Source: Prunella strophiata (lineage: Eukaryota > Chordata > Aves > Passeriformes > Prunellidae). Taken from it: 64,000 bases of DNA. Made by a program: the position numbers and the translations under genes. Shown piece after piece: positions 48,837 to 60,970 of the stretch; positions within the stretch are counted from its first letter, which is position 1; the number at the start of each line of letters is the position of its first letter. The stretch covers positions 17,544,085 to 17,608,084 of the forward strand of contig JAZBQD010000019.1 of assembly GCA_036583965.1 (NCBI GenBank), in the 5' to 3' direction. The notes under the pieces are model-generated. The model saw nothing but the letters and a program-made list of their open reading frames with translations, did not search any database and was not told the origin of the DNA.

Positions 48837-51800
48837 AAGAAAATGCTGGTAGCATGTGTCTCATTTCTAAGAAGAGACAGAAAAAATACTTCCTTCTGCA
48901 GATTTCACTGAAGTTGGGCTTTTACTGCTTGGTCCTGCTTGATTCTTTCAGTGGCTCATGAATATAGGAGTGGGGTTCCTGGTCACAGGCTGCACAAATG
49001 TTGAGTCAGGCTGAGGTTCAGATGCAGCTTGACTTGGAGATGACGGTCATCACTCTCACAGCTTGTCTGAAATGAGTTGGTGCAGAAGATACTGCAGTTT
49101 TAATGCTGCTGGTGATGCAATAGATGCTGCTATTGACAGTAAACAAGCAGGAGCAGGAGAATGCTGGAAGTTTCAACAACTGGCCCAAGTGAGCACTTGA
49201 ATTTTTTTCCCACCTGGAATTGAGATGTTTTAGCAGGACAATATGGTGGTATTGGTACTGAGCCTGTTACTGGGATATAGAGCTCCTAGATTTCGACTAG
49301 AATAGCCCCAGGGCTCTAAATTAGCCACATAAAAGCAGTGCAGGTAGGGAATCAAGAAAAACTTTTATTGCATATAAAAAGAAGTCTTGTGCAATCCGGC
49401 AAAATCTGCCCATCACACCTGTCATTTTTCACAGGAGGATGTCAACATAAAATGTAGGTAGAGAAGCGTGACACACAGCTTTCCAGGGATTCAGCTGAAA
49501 TCAAATGCAGGAATGGAAGATGTAATTCCCCTGCTCCAAATAGTGAAAATAACTGAGGAATTTGTAGCTAGGACATGGCTTGCCATGAAATATTCTGGCT
49601 ACATTGAAATTCCATATAAACTGAACTGGGCCTTTGTTTGTCGGGCACTGAAAGAGACTGTCACACTTTTCTGGTCTTCCAATAATGCCCAATGTTATTT
49701 ACATAGGAATTCAGAGTGAGTTGTTTCTACTCCTTACAATATCACAATGTGTAAAATTAAAGTATAGATGAGACAGATCTCTGCATTGATTATACACCCA
49801 GGATTGTCTGAGATCATACTCAAAATGGCTTTTGATGGCTTTTTCATTTTTAGGAAACCTCAATCCTACGTGTTGATGAGATGCTGAATTTCAATTAATA
49901 ACCTGTTCTTGTCCCTTTTGAATATCTAATATGACATTTTATATGAATATTAGGGTGTGTATGAATATTGTTTATATTTCCTGCTTCAAGAAGGCTGAAG
50001 GATTCAAACTTTTGCAAAGATGCAAATACTTGGTCATATTTCCCAGAAGCCTCATGGAGCTATTATTCCAAGAGGCATCACCTCAAAGTCTTGGAGAGAA
50101 AGCACTGTGGTTAATGCAGTTTGGCAAGTCAGTGTAATATTCACTGCATTACCTTGACGTGGTTTAATGGAATGAGAAGCATGCACTGTGTGTCAAGGAA
50201 AATTACCTGGTGACCCTTGCTGTAGCTTGATGCCTGTTCTTAACTGGATAGCTATGAAATGGTGTGGAAAATCTTATATGAACTCCACTCCTCCTGGCTC
50301 TGTCCCATAGGAAACTCATTCCCCATCAGCTTGTCTATTAAAAAAAAAAAAAAAAAGGTTTGCTTTGGTGTTTTCATTTGCTACAGTATTATTTCAAACA
50401 CACAACAGAACTCTCTAGTTCAGCCTTCCTCCTAGCATATCCCCCCAATGGAAAGATAAACCAATAATGGAAGTGAATACAGAAAAAATTAAATATAGGG
50501 AAATGCAGGATACTTATTTTTGTTGTGATGAGAAGCTAAGAGACTGTTGCAGTCCTTTTTGCAGGAAGCAGTCTTGGTCTGCTCTCAGGAAATTCCTTCT
50601 TTCCTAAGAAAACAGATTTGCAGAATGAACTTTTTAGCTGTGTAATATAAGGGAACTAAATTTTACCCCTCTGCACAAATAAATAGATTAATTGTGAGTG
50701 ACAGCCGGAAAATTAATTTAATGTTCTTGAAAGACACTGGAGGATGACAAAATCCTCTGCTGATTCACTTCAGAAGAGGCATGTCCTCTTCCAAGGACCT
50801 CACCCCTGACCAAGGGATCAAACTGGTAGGCAGTGTGCAGGGCAGATCATTGTATTCTTTGGCTCCTCTGTTCTGACTGCCAGGAAGATTCCCAGTCAGT
50901 GCCAGCCCCAGTAAGTGCACACAGAGATGCAACCACCCAACTTATCACTCAAGAGCTGGCTTCTTCCCTTGCTTTGGTGGGGAATGTAGGCAACTGGTGG
51001 GGCAGATCTCTGGAGCCTCACATGCTGATCCTGTAAATGCATCCCTTTGGATTTGTGCCAGCAAACTTATTGATCTGACACCTGCAGCAGGCTTCAGCAG
51101 GGCCCTTCTGCTTTGGTACCTCACTTTCTGTGGGAAAGAGGCAGCCTAGGGGCAATGTGCTGGGAGAATGCAGTGTCACACACTGCTGTCCCCACCCACG
51201 GCCTCGTGCTGGCTTCCCAGCCCGAGCCATGGCGAGCTCAGGAGCAGGAGCAGTCTGTGCTCCACAGCACAGGCAGGGCTGCTTAGGTGTGACTAGAGCT
51301 AGGCTCAAAGCTTCCAAGAGCTGGAGAGCTGCACACTGGCACCTCTGACACAATAAGGGCTAGCACAGTGCTCATGCACAGGGATGCTATTTTGGCAGCA
51401 CGTTGGACTCGTTAGGTGGGAGTGTCAGTGCCTGAAAAAGGTGGAAAACAGCAAAGAGACAGGTCCTCAGTACCTCCCTTTGATGTCTCTGATAACATGA
51501 AAGGCAGTCTATGCCACTGTTCTGGTATAGTGACATTAAAAAAATCAAAAAAGAAATGGAAATTATTGACCATAGAGGAGATCCCTGCAATTTGGCTGTG
51601 CTCCTGATCCACAAAGCTACTTTTCTGGTTTCTCCCATTAGCCCAGCTGCAATATGTGCAGAGGCAGATTATGTATCAGGCCAAAATATTAATGTTCACA
51701 GCATTAATGCTTTGGAGCCTTTAAAATGAAGAGCACTAACAGAAAAATCTTTTCAATCCTTTCATATAAAATCCCATCATTCTGAACTGACAAAAATAAA

Positions 51801-54800
51801 TGCAGTGAACTTTCAGTGATATTGCACCATATAAAAAGGTTATTAAAAATGTATTTGAAGGACTAGCTTTGTCAATACTAATGCACTGAAGAAAGGGAGG
51901 GCTTCCCACTTCAGGCACTGATGTACAGACTTAGTGAGGGAGTGATTACTGCAATAACAGATTCTGGTAACTTTAAGTTGGACAGCTGTTTTTAGACTTC
52001 ATATGCAAAGAATTGCCTTCAGTTATAAAAAGATGAGCTACTTAGTAATATTGAGGTGAAATAAGAATATGTGTTTAAAGAAATTCTGCCAAGTAGATAT
52101 TGGTTTGGCTCTGAAAATGTGTTTGAAAAACGGGGATGGGAGAGACAAAACAGCAGTGTAGAGGAATAGAAGAGTACTGGTAGGAATGTAAATGATTTAT
52201 TGGTTTATTTGTTGATTCTTATTTCCATAGTAATCAGAAGGGTTTTTAGAGATGATCTGTACATTCCCTAATGTGATATGAACATAGCAACAAAGTGCCA
52301 GTGCATGGAAGTTTTAAAGCACAATTGCATCCACTCTGAGAATTGGGTCTGATCTCTTATCTTGAATTCAGACACCTCTGACCTTGCCACTCATTTTGGA
52401 CTAAATAACTATTTGATCAAGATTCAGTATTAGTACAATGAGGTTTTGGTGCCTGTCTTCCAAGACCAAATGAAAACCAGTCAATTTTGTTTCCTTGATG
52501 TAAATGAGCCTAGAACAAAACAATAACAGAGAGAAAAAGCCAATATTTCAAACCTTTACATTCAGTCATTTAAGATGATTATAAGAGGAGTAAGAATTTA
52601 TTTTTAATTATCATTGTGGGCTGTTTTTGTTCATGCTCCCTCTGAAGAATACAGAAAACACTCTACTCCTCCCATTGGTAGGTGCTGCCACTTTCAGTTT
52701 TGGTCTCCACAGGTATCACCATGGGTGTATTTCCTTTGGTGTTCGAGGGAAGATGAACATCTTTGACTCCAGGAGTCAGTCCCTGATGAAGTGAGAAGGT
52801 AAGTGCCAACTACCTCAGCTGTGCTGACAGCTCTCACACTAGGCTTTGTACAATCCTGTCTTTCTGAGCCTCAGCTCCTAAGGGAGCTGTGTTCTGTATT
52901 GCTTTCTTTTCAGTGCACAGTAGTCTCCTTTTCCCAGGGTAATTGGATTAATGAAATGCCCATTAGTTCTTGAGACCTGTGTGTCTTAAGGATGCAAGGG
53001 TTTTAAATAATAAACCCAGTACAACTGTTCTTGTTCAAAGAGGGTCCCTTTGAACTATAGTTGGAATGTCTGGCAGCTCCTGCCCTAGTGGTGACAGATC
53101 CATCAGGAGGTCCATCCATCCCCATCAGAACTTTTCTGAAATCTTTTCTGGCTGTGCTGCCTTAGCAGTGATGTGAGGTAGCAGAACAAAACAAATGTTT
53201 AAGAGAACAGTATGGTAACATAAGAAGTTTTCATAAATTATATTTTTGGTTTGGTTTTGGGCTTTTTGGGTGTTTGGGGCTTTTAAAAATGATATTTAAA
53301 TATGTTCTGGACTTCTGTGCACTGCTGCACTTGCATGAAGGTCTCCAGCAGGGATTTCATTGACTTTTCCAAGTTCATAGATGGGCATGTGGTAACTCAG
53401 GCTGAGCATGAAAAGTGGCATGGGAGAAAAAACTGCATGGTCTTCTGCAAGACAATGGCCTTTTTCTGTTTTCCAGGGTGTGACAACTAATCATGACAAT
53501 ATTATCTTAATAGCAAATAATCTGCAGACCTGTAGCTTGCACAAAGTAGTGCTTTTAAACTTCCACTGCATGACACATGTGCAGATAGGACATACACACA
53601 CCATCTAGAAAAGCTTTAAAACTGCCACTGGCACTGATAACAGTTTTGAAGACTGAAAAGTCTGCAACCTGGTAAGTATGGAGCAGATCTCAGAGAAGAC
53701 ATGTCCCTAAATAAACACAGCAAATAATGTATGATTAATACATACATCTGTAATTTTCACACGAATATCTTGGCCGTGATGACTAGAAATACAACTTATA
53801 CTTTCTTGTTATTTCCAGAGTAGAGATTTGAGATGAAGTGTCTAGTGGACTCAAACACTTAATCTTCACTGAATATTTTCATAATACTTCAAATATACAT
53901 GGAGTACATTGAGTATCATTCAATGGAGAAAATGGACCTGCCCCCCTCTTGTTCTGTTGACTGTATCTACTATCCAGCTGCTGCATGGAGCTTTGTTTTA
54001 TGAGTCAGCAATAATTTTTCAGTGTTTATTTCAAATTTCACTGATGTAATTTATTAAAACTTATCAGGGGGTTAATGTGAGAAGATACTTTTGAAGAAAA
54101 AATCTTTGGGCAGAAATCACATATTTACACATCTAGTGCCCAGGATACTGCAGACCCTGATGATGTTGTGGACTTTGAGATTTATTTCCATAGTGTAACA
54201 TTCTTTTTTGAAGATTTTGTTACGCCAAGCCAGGTTTACGAGCTCCCCCATTGCATCTGTTTCCCATTCGCTGATCCAAGTCTGAATTCTGTATAAAGAG
54301 ATATTAGTAGAGACTGAAGACAGGGCCCTGAATATAGCTTTCTGAAAGGCATATGGCTGCAATAATTTTATCTGCCATGAAGTTTTAAAAAAACATTCAG
54401 GCCATTCATAAATTATCATAGACCTCTGGCTAATGTGTGCTGTTAGCAGTGATGATACCCAGCACCAGCACTGGACACCAGCAGTAGACTTAGATGGGTC
54501 CAACAGCACAGGCTGCCTTCCACCTGTTACCTGTCAGCTGAAGCTTCTGAGCTCTATAACCTCTGTTAAAGTTGATCTGTAGGCACCAGGTGAGAGAATT
54601 ACCTAGAAATCCCCGTCTAGGCTCCATGCTCAGCGCTGCAAGGCGTCACTCAACAAGTGATGCTCACAGGCCCCGGGCAGCACCCCTGCCCCGCAGCAGC
54701 CCTGCTCAAACTTCCTAAGAACACCCAGCCTCTGCAGGAAAAAACACCCTTTGTTACGGCAGGGATCTTTTACTCCTAGCCGTACAGATCAGGCTGTTTG

Positions 54801-54805
54801 TCACA
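48837..54805. other. Intergenic, no gene recognised
   Basis: There is no supported gene. An A-tract lies near 50341-50356. GC content rises in the last ~200 bp before the G-rich array. Confidence 0.55.
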
Positions 54806-55785
54806 CGGGGCGGCGGGCGGGCAGAGGGGCACTCGGGGCGGCGGGCGGGCAGAGGGGCACTCGGGGCGGCGGGCGGGCAGAGGGGCACTCGGGGCGGCGG
54901 GCGGGCAGAGGGGCACTCGGGGCGGCGGGCGGGCAGAGGGGCACTCGGGGCGGCGGGCGGGCAGAGGGGCACTCGGGGCGGCGGGCGGGCAGAGGGGCAC
55001 TCGGGGCGGCGGGCGGGCAGAGGGGCACTCGGGGCGGCGGGCGGGCAGAGGGGCACTCGGGGCGGCGGGCGGGCAGAGGGGCACTCGGGGCGGCGGGCGG
55101 GCAGAGGGGCACTCGGGGCGGCGGGCGGGCAGAGGGGCACTCGGGGCGGCGGGCGGGCAGAGGGGCACTCGGGGCGGCGGGCGGGCAGAGGGGCACTCGG
55201 GGCGGCGGGCGGGCAGAGGGGCACTCGGGGCGGCGGGCGGGCAGAGGGGCACTCGGGGCGGCGGGCGGGCAGAGGGGCACTCGGGGCGGCGGGCGGGCAG
55301 AGGGGCACTCGGGGCGGCGGGCGGGCAGAGGGGCACTCGGGGCGGCGGGCGGGCAGAGGGGCACTCGGGGCGGCGGGCGGGCAGAGGGGCACTCGGGGCG
55401 GCGGGCGGGCAGAGGGGCACTCGGGGCGGCGGGCGGGCAGAGGGGCACTCGGGGCGGCGGGCGGGCAGAGGGGCACTCGGGGCGGCGGGCGGGCAGAGGG
55501 GCACTCGGGGCGGCGGGCGGGCAGAGGGGCACTCGGGGCGGCGGGCGGGCAGAGGGGCACTCGGGGCGGCGGGCGGGCAGAGGGGCACTCGGGGCGGCGG
55601 GCGGGCAGAGGGGCACTCGGGGCGGCGGGCGGGCAGAGGGGCACTCGGGGCGGCGGGCGGGCAGAGGGGCACTCGGGGCGGCGGGCGGGCAGAGGGGCAC
55701 TCGGGGCGGCGGGCGGGCAGAGGGGCACTCGGGGCGGCGGGCGGGCAGAGGGGCACTCGGGGCGGCGGGCGGGCAGAGGGGCACT
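54806..55785 (+). repeat. 28-bp G-rich minisatellite, 35 perfect units
   Basis: The block is 980 bp, exactly 35 x 28, with no visible differences between units. Each unit has 17 G, 7 C, 3 A and 1 T (86% GC) and contains G-runs of 4, 3, 3 and 4 separated by CGGC, C and CAGA, so every unit satisfies the usual G-quadruplex pattern on the + strand. Each also carries several CpGs. Most reading frames stay open across it, which produces spurious long ORFs on both strands. Confidence 0.97.
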
Positions 55786-55920
55786 CGGGGCGGCGGGCGG
55801 GCAGAGAGGGGGGCAATCGGGGCGGCGGGCGGGCAGCGGGGGGGCGATCGGGGGCGTTGCGGGCAGAGGGGCGATCGGGGCGGCGGGGAGGGCAGAGGGG
55901 CATCGGGGCGGAGGGGCGGG
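55786..55920 (+). repeat. Decayed edge units of the 28-bp array
   Basis: About five further units of 27-32 bp continue the pattern with indels and substitutions (for example GGGCAATCGGGG, GGGCGATCGGGG). Decay only at this edge is typical of arrays homogenised from inside. Confidence 0.85.
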
Positions 55921-56135
55921 CTCCCGGCGAGTTCCGGCAGTTTCTCGGCGGGCCAGGAGCGGCTCCCGGCGGGCCGCGGGCTCCCCCCGGGCGGCGGCCG
56001 GGCGCTGTGCAGGGCGGGCCCCCTCAGGGGCCCAGCGGAGGGCGGGGCCGGCGGGCGGGGCCCGGGCGCCCGGCAGGGGGCGGCGGGGAGCGCTGGGACC
56101 GGACTTAGAGACAGCCGGGAGACCGATAGAGCGGC
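55921..56135. promoter_or_regulatory. CpG-rich sequence upstream of tRNA-Thr
   Basis: Very GC- and CpG-rich non-repetitive sequence (GCGGGCCCC, GGCCGGCGGGCGGGGCC) lies between the array and the tRNA gene. It has the composition of a CpG island, with several GGGCGG-type Sp1 words. No coding exon was identified. Confidence 0.6.
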
Positions 56136-56208
56136 GGCTCCATAGCTCAGTGGTTAGAGCACTGGTCTTGTAAACCAGGGGTCGCGAGTTCGATCCTCGC
56201 TGGGGCCT
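56136..56208 (+). tRNA. tRNA-Thr (anticodon TGT)
   Basis: The 73-nt gene folds as a standard cloverleaf. Acceptor strands GGCTCCA (56136-56142) and TGGGGCC (56201-56207) pair with one G-T, and the discriminator is T at 56208. The D-arm holds the A-box TAGCTCAGTGG. The anticodon stem CTGGT/ACCAG (56162-56166 / 56174-56178) encloses loop CTTGTAA with anticodon TGT at 56169-56171, reading ACA threonine codons. The T-arm has GAGTTCGATCC as B-box. There is no intron and CCA is not encoded, as expected for a nuclear gene. T-runs follow at 56214 and 56224. It appears intact and functional and stands alone in this window. Confidence 0.96.
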
Positions 56209-56213
56209 CAGGG

Positions 56214-56231
56214 TTTTGTTTCATTTTTTTT
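56214..56231 (+). terminator. RNA polymerase III terminator T-runs
   Basis: TTTT at 56214-56217 and an eight-T run at 56224-56231 lie 6 and 16 nt after the tRNA gene, the normal place for Pol III termination. Confidence 0.85.
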
Positions 56232-56819
56232 CAGTGGCACAGTTTTTGACTGCACCCACGACTAACGAGCCCTATTTTGGGTATTTTGGTGGTGGCGGAC
56301 TAGAGCATGCGTGCAGGCTCCGGAGGCTTCCTGTTAAAGGAAACGCTTTGGAAACAAATGCGTTCTGTAAAACCTGAATGTTAATGTTACCAGCGGTCGC
56401 CAAATTAACTCATGGTTGTGCTTCGTGCCGGCCGGGGAGTGGGGGGGAACAATAACCTCTTTGGGAAGCAGCGTAGGAATGGCTGAGTAAATATTTGTAC
56501 AGCTCATGTCACAATTTTCCTGATGGCAGCTTTGGCAAAATGCTGTTAGGGGTTTAAAAGGAACAAATTGCCCCTGAGTGGAGAATAAGCTGGACAGGAT
56601 TATCTGAATCTTCACAGCTTGTCAGGCAAGCCAGGCTGGTGGGTTTATTTCTGCGCTGGAGGCTGGACAGCGGAGGTGTAATGATTCTTTGTCCCCCTTT
56701 CCCCCCCCTTTTAGGTTACAGAAAGAGCTAGAAAGCTCCACACAAATCGCCTTGAGCACAACACTTCAAAGATACATTTGGGTTTTTTTCTGATACCTTG
56801 TCAGCAGGGTTTCCAGCAC
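56232..56819. other. Spacer between tRNA gene and CpG islands
   Basis: Mixed composition with no recognised gene. C-rich run CCCCCTTTCCCCCCCCTTTT near 56694-56713. Confidence 0.55.
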
Positions 56820-56975
56820 CGCAAGCACGGCAGCAATCGTTATCGCCGGCCCAGCGGGCCGTGAGTCCCCGCGCTGCCCTGAGGGGAGCGCGGCGCCCGC
56901 GGGGCCCAGCCCGTGCCAGGCTGCGCCTCAGCGCGCCGCGGGTGTCGCGAAGACGCGTGGGCTGCCTCGTAGCAC
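56820..56975. promoter_or_regulatory. Small CpG island
   Basis: A dense CpG stretch, including GCGCGGCGCCCGCGGGGCCC and CAGCGCGCCGCGGGTGTCGC, lies in otherwise moderate-GC DNA. This suggests an unmethylated regulatory element or promoter; no transcript can be assigned. Confidence 0.5.
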
Positions 56976-57399
56976 TGCAGTCCCGTGTTACACCCTCACA
57001 GCTCCTGTCACAGCTTCTCCCAGCCTCCTTCCTCTGCTGAGCGGAGAGCAAAGCTGTGAGGATAGCATGCATGCGGCTGGATAAGCTGCCATTGCCGTGG
57101 TGAGAGGAGCAAGGGGCTGACACTTGGCTATTTCTTGACACAAAGGCTATTTCTCCCTCATGACTGAAGTTGTGCTATGCAACGAGGCATTCAAACTTTG
57201 AATTTGCAGTGCTTTGGGGTACTTACACATAAGAGTTTGCATGGAATGACTCCTTGTTTGCTACACTGCCTCCTCACCCCGTCTGGGAAAACAGTGCTTG
57301 ATCCTGATCTCAGTTTTACCACCTGACTACCATTCTACACAATTCCTTGGTTCAGCAGTGTTCCCAGAGTCCTTGTGACAGATCCATGGAGGTGGTGCT

Positions 57400-58340
57400 A
57401 AAACCCATTCCTCGGGAGGATCTGTTCCCTCCGGGGGGTCTGGTCGGGGCTGGGTGCAGCGTTCCTGCATTTGGCACGGAGCTGGGTCTCGCCAGCAGCA
57501 GCCAGGGCCGCACTAGCGGGTCCCTGGGATGGCACAGATGGCCTGCAGAAGTCACACGTGTACTTCAGGAGGCTGCGTGCACTGCTTCGTCTCTCGCAGG
57601 ATCCTCCAGAACGAACATGCAGGAGCTCCTCAAGCGCTGGTCCCGGCACAGCCCGGACCGCAGTGTCCGGCTGCAGGGCTCCAGCCACGGCAGGGAGGAC
57701 CGCGCACCAAGGCTTGGCTGCAGAGTTCCCCGCGTCCGCCATGCACCGGACGGACAGGGCTCAGCTGTTCCCGTTCGCTGGAGCTACACGTGTGAGCTCT
57801 CACGGTGCTTTCCGGGGTGCCCTGCGAGGTGGGGCTCAGCCCCGTATCCGCACTCGAGCGGCGCTCCCCCGGCCAGCCTGCCCCGCGGAGCCCCGGGCGC
57901 TGCCGAGCCCGCGTTACATAAGCGGCGGAGGCGCGGCCGATGCCTCCGGAGGCCTCCAGGGGGAGAGCCAGCTCCTAGGAGCGGGAGGGCGGCAGCCCGG
58001 GGCGGGAGCCGGCCCTGCGAGGGGCGGAGCGCGGCCGGCCGGGCCGTGGTGCGGGGCTCGCTGCCCGCGGCCCTGCAGCGCCGGGCGGGCCCTGCGGCCC
58101 GGGCGCGGCCGCCGTCAGTGCCGAGTTTTTGGCGGGTGGGATCGAATTTTCATTTCCAAAGATGTTTCTTCACAATTAAACAGGCACTATTTTAACAGGG
58201 CGGACTTCAGAGTCCTGGCGGAAGTTGTGCTGGCCCGTGCACAGCGCAGAGCGGGAGCCGCGCTCCTGCCCGCATGCCCCGCGGCCGCAGCGCTCCGCTC
58301 CGGCCCTCCCCTGGGATCTGGCAGTGCTGCCATGGCAGGA
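57400..58340. promoter_or_regulatory. CpG island without recognised gene
   Basis: About 0.9 kb of CpG-rich DNA, densest at 57820-58140, contains GGGCGG-type Sp1 words and TTTTTGGCGGG (E2F-like, near 58124). It looks like a vertebrate CpG-island promoter. The + strand ORFs across it (57347-58195, 57471-58481) have the Arg/Ala/Pro/Gly bias of GC-rich noncoding DNA and match nothing that I recognise, so I do not call them genes. An unannotated lncRNA or an alternative first exon of a distant gene is possible. Confidence 0.5.
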
Positions 58341-58958
58341 GCCATCGGGGCCACCTCTCCTGCCTCCAGTGCATCCACGCACGGCATGAGTGGAAAGCAG
58401 GAGATACACCCAGGCCTTCCTCCGAGCTGGTCTTCCTTGCCTTCTCCATCCTCCAAGAGACACCTATATACCATTCCCTGATCCCATCCAAGGAGTGACC
58501 CCAAAATTTCCTTCATCCTCTACATGTGGTGTCATCTGCACTTCCTTTCTAGCTATAAAGGAAGCTTTATTAGTAGCTGTTGCTACTGAAGGTGAGAAAT
58601 GTGTCAAAGCTTTGCTCAAAAACAATGAGGTGACCTTCACTAGATCCAGTGATGCAGTCATTAGTGATGTCATTAGAAAATATCTGCATGGTTGGTTTCT
58701 CCAAGCTGTGGTGAGGAGCCTGGATAGCATTAATTGTGTTTCCATTTTGGACTGCTAGCTGAACCCCTGAGAATCACCACGGTGTCTGGAAAGACAGATA
58801 CCTTGCCATTGCTGTAAGGCATTCTGAACTCAACAGAGATATTTCTCCTTGTTATATTTTTCCAGGAAATTTATACCCATCTGCTCAGTTCAACAGCAGG
58901 AGACCTAGACAAGAAGAGACTGTTTGCTTCATGAGTCTACTATTTTTCTTTCCAGATA

Positions 58959-58961
<3 letters not shown>
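58341..58961. other. No gene recognised
   Basis: Composition falls back to AT-rich. A 122-codon ORF at 58390-58758 is unsupported. Confidence 0.5.

Positions 58962-58997
<36 letters not shown>
58962..58997 (+). repeat. A36 homopolymer
   Basis: 36 consecutive A residues. No recognised retroposon body lies upstream and no target duplication was found, so a simple mononucleotide repeat is most likely. Confidence 0.8.
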
Positions 58998-58999
<2 letters not shown>

Positions 59000-60970
59000 A
59001 TATTTTACTGCAGTGTGATATCATTTTTGATAATGAGAACAGGGAATCAAAGTCAATGATCACTGAAACTGTTTTTGTCAAAATGACATATAATGAAATA
59101 TAAACATTTTCAATGTTCCACATGCTTTGATATTGTGCAGATGCTGCCAAAACGACATGAATTTTTAAAGACCCCAAACAACCTCTCTCATACCCAACTT
59201 TAAGCCTTTTCCAAACCCAAGATTAGTAAAGAATGTTTCTATTTGTTTTGTCAGAAAGGAACTAAAGAAATTCTCAATGATGTTTCTGTATTATTTTTCT
59301 TGTATCTAAAGCACTTTCTGCAAGTGCTTTTAGTTTAATATCTTAATTTGAATTTGTGCCAGTGAGGTAAAGCCAGAAATGAAAGTTCAGGGTTTTTTTT
59401 TCTGACCTGATGCAAATGCAACCATGAAGAAAGTCTTCAATGAGCAGCAAAAAAAATGCTTATTTCTACTAACCTAAGGTGTTAACAATAACACCTAAAG
59501 GAAAAATGTGTTTGTCTTCCAAAGATACAATGTTTAGGTCAACATTGCTCTTTTGCTTGTCTTCTAGTTGCTAAAAGAACACAAGCTATCCTGCTGCTGG
59601 TCAGGTTCTTCCATGATGTTCCACACTTTGATGCCTAACCTCCCATCTTTACAAATTTAACGGCCCTGTTACTTTGTATGGAGCTCCTTTCATAGGGTGT
59701 CATTAACAAATTTGCAGGAGTTGTTTGAAGGTCAGTAGAAAGAAGTCTGCACACCACAATCACCAAGTACAATATTGATCCAGTATGGTATATCCTGACC
59801 TCCAGACTGAGCTGTTTCCTTGAGCCTTTTCCTCCTTGTCTGCCAAGGAATTTCTCCCTTTGAAAAGGAAGTAACTAAAACAGTGCTGTTCAAGATGAGA
59901 CTCAGGCCAAGTGCATCCCCAGATGAAGTGGGAGCTAAATGCAGTAGGACTTTGAATGATGATGCAAGGCCATCTTCACAGGGGAGTAACTTTAAATAAA
60001 TCTGTGCTTACTGGTATTCTTGGCAAGAGGCTGTGTTTCTGAGCCAGTTAGCTATGGATGGAGAGACAACTAATGAACCTGGCTTCTAGCACAGATATTA
60101 TTTACTGCCATGTTAGCACATGAAGAAGGATGCTTAAAAATAATGGGGGCCTCTGGTAATGAAAAAAAGGCATGTGAATTAAACCATTCACTCTTTGTCA
60201 GGGCAGTGACTATTGTGCTTAAAGAAAAACAGTGTTTTCTGTATTTTCAGGAAGTCTTTCCTAACACTTGAAGAACAGAAGAAAAGCAAACAGAAATGTC
60301 TTGTTGCAACTCCCCAAGATATTTAAGTAACCACACAAGATGTGATACTAACCTTGCTTATGCTTTAATATTGGTGTTTGTCTTTAGATTTGGATGGGGA
60401 AATTCACTAGAGAAGTTTTGTCTTAAGATAAAACATGGCTTTTTTCCATGCAGTTTATAATCTAATGATGGAAAGAATGGGTTCTGGCAGTACAGAATAT
60501 AGGCATGATACAATAGGTTTGAATATAAAGAAACAGATACACCAGTAGAGGGGATGGTCCTTTAAAAATCTTGTGTGTCTGTGTAATTTATTATGACTTG
60601 AGAATGTCTGAAAAAGAGCAAGAGAGCTTGAGTTTAGAAAGGGTGGAGCACTATTCATTTAGAATCTATGTATGTTATGTATAGACAAAAAAAATCACTC
60701 CTGACCTCACTAAACTTGATGGGCTCTTGCTTTCAGGTGACAAAAATAAAAAAAAATAACATGCAAGTAGAATTATTCTTAGGGATAGGTTGAAGTTTAA
60801 ATAAAATTTAGAACTGCAACTTTAAAGTATTAGGAAAAAAACCCAGATAATTCAGCTCTCTTGCCTGCTTCTCTTTGACTGGTTCTCTAAATGTATCCAG
60901 TTCCAGCTTAGCTTAATATGAACATAAATGAATTCAGAGACTTGTAAATGGAGAATCTTTACTGTAAAAT
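58998..60970. other. Intergenic, no gene recognised
   Basis: AT-rich intergenic DNA. Nothing supportable was seen. Confidence 0.55.

Noticed and set aside
54751..56145. Long ORFs (324-464 codons) over the G-rich array as a Gly/Arg/Ala or Pro-rich protein
   Set aside because: The frames arise from the 28-bp GC-rich repeat, run on both strands, and have no recognisable domain.
57347..58481. Two overlapping + strand ORFs (282 and 336 codons) as genes
   Set aside because: They overlap each other in different frames in a CpG island, have Arg/Ala/Pro/Gly bias, and match no family I recognise.
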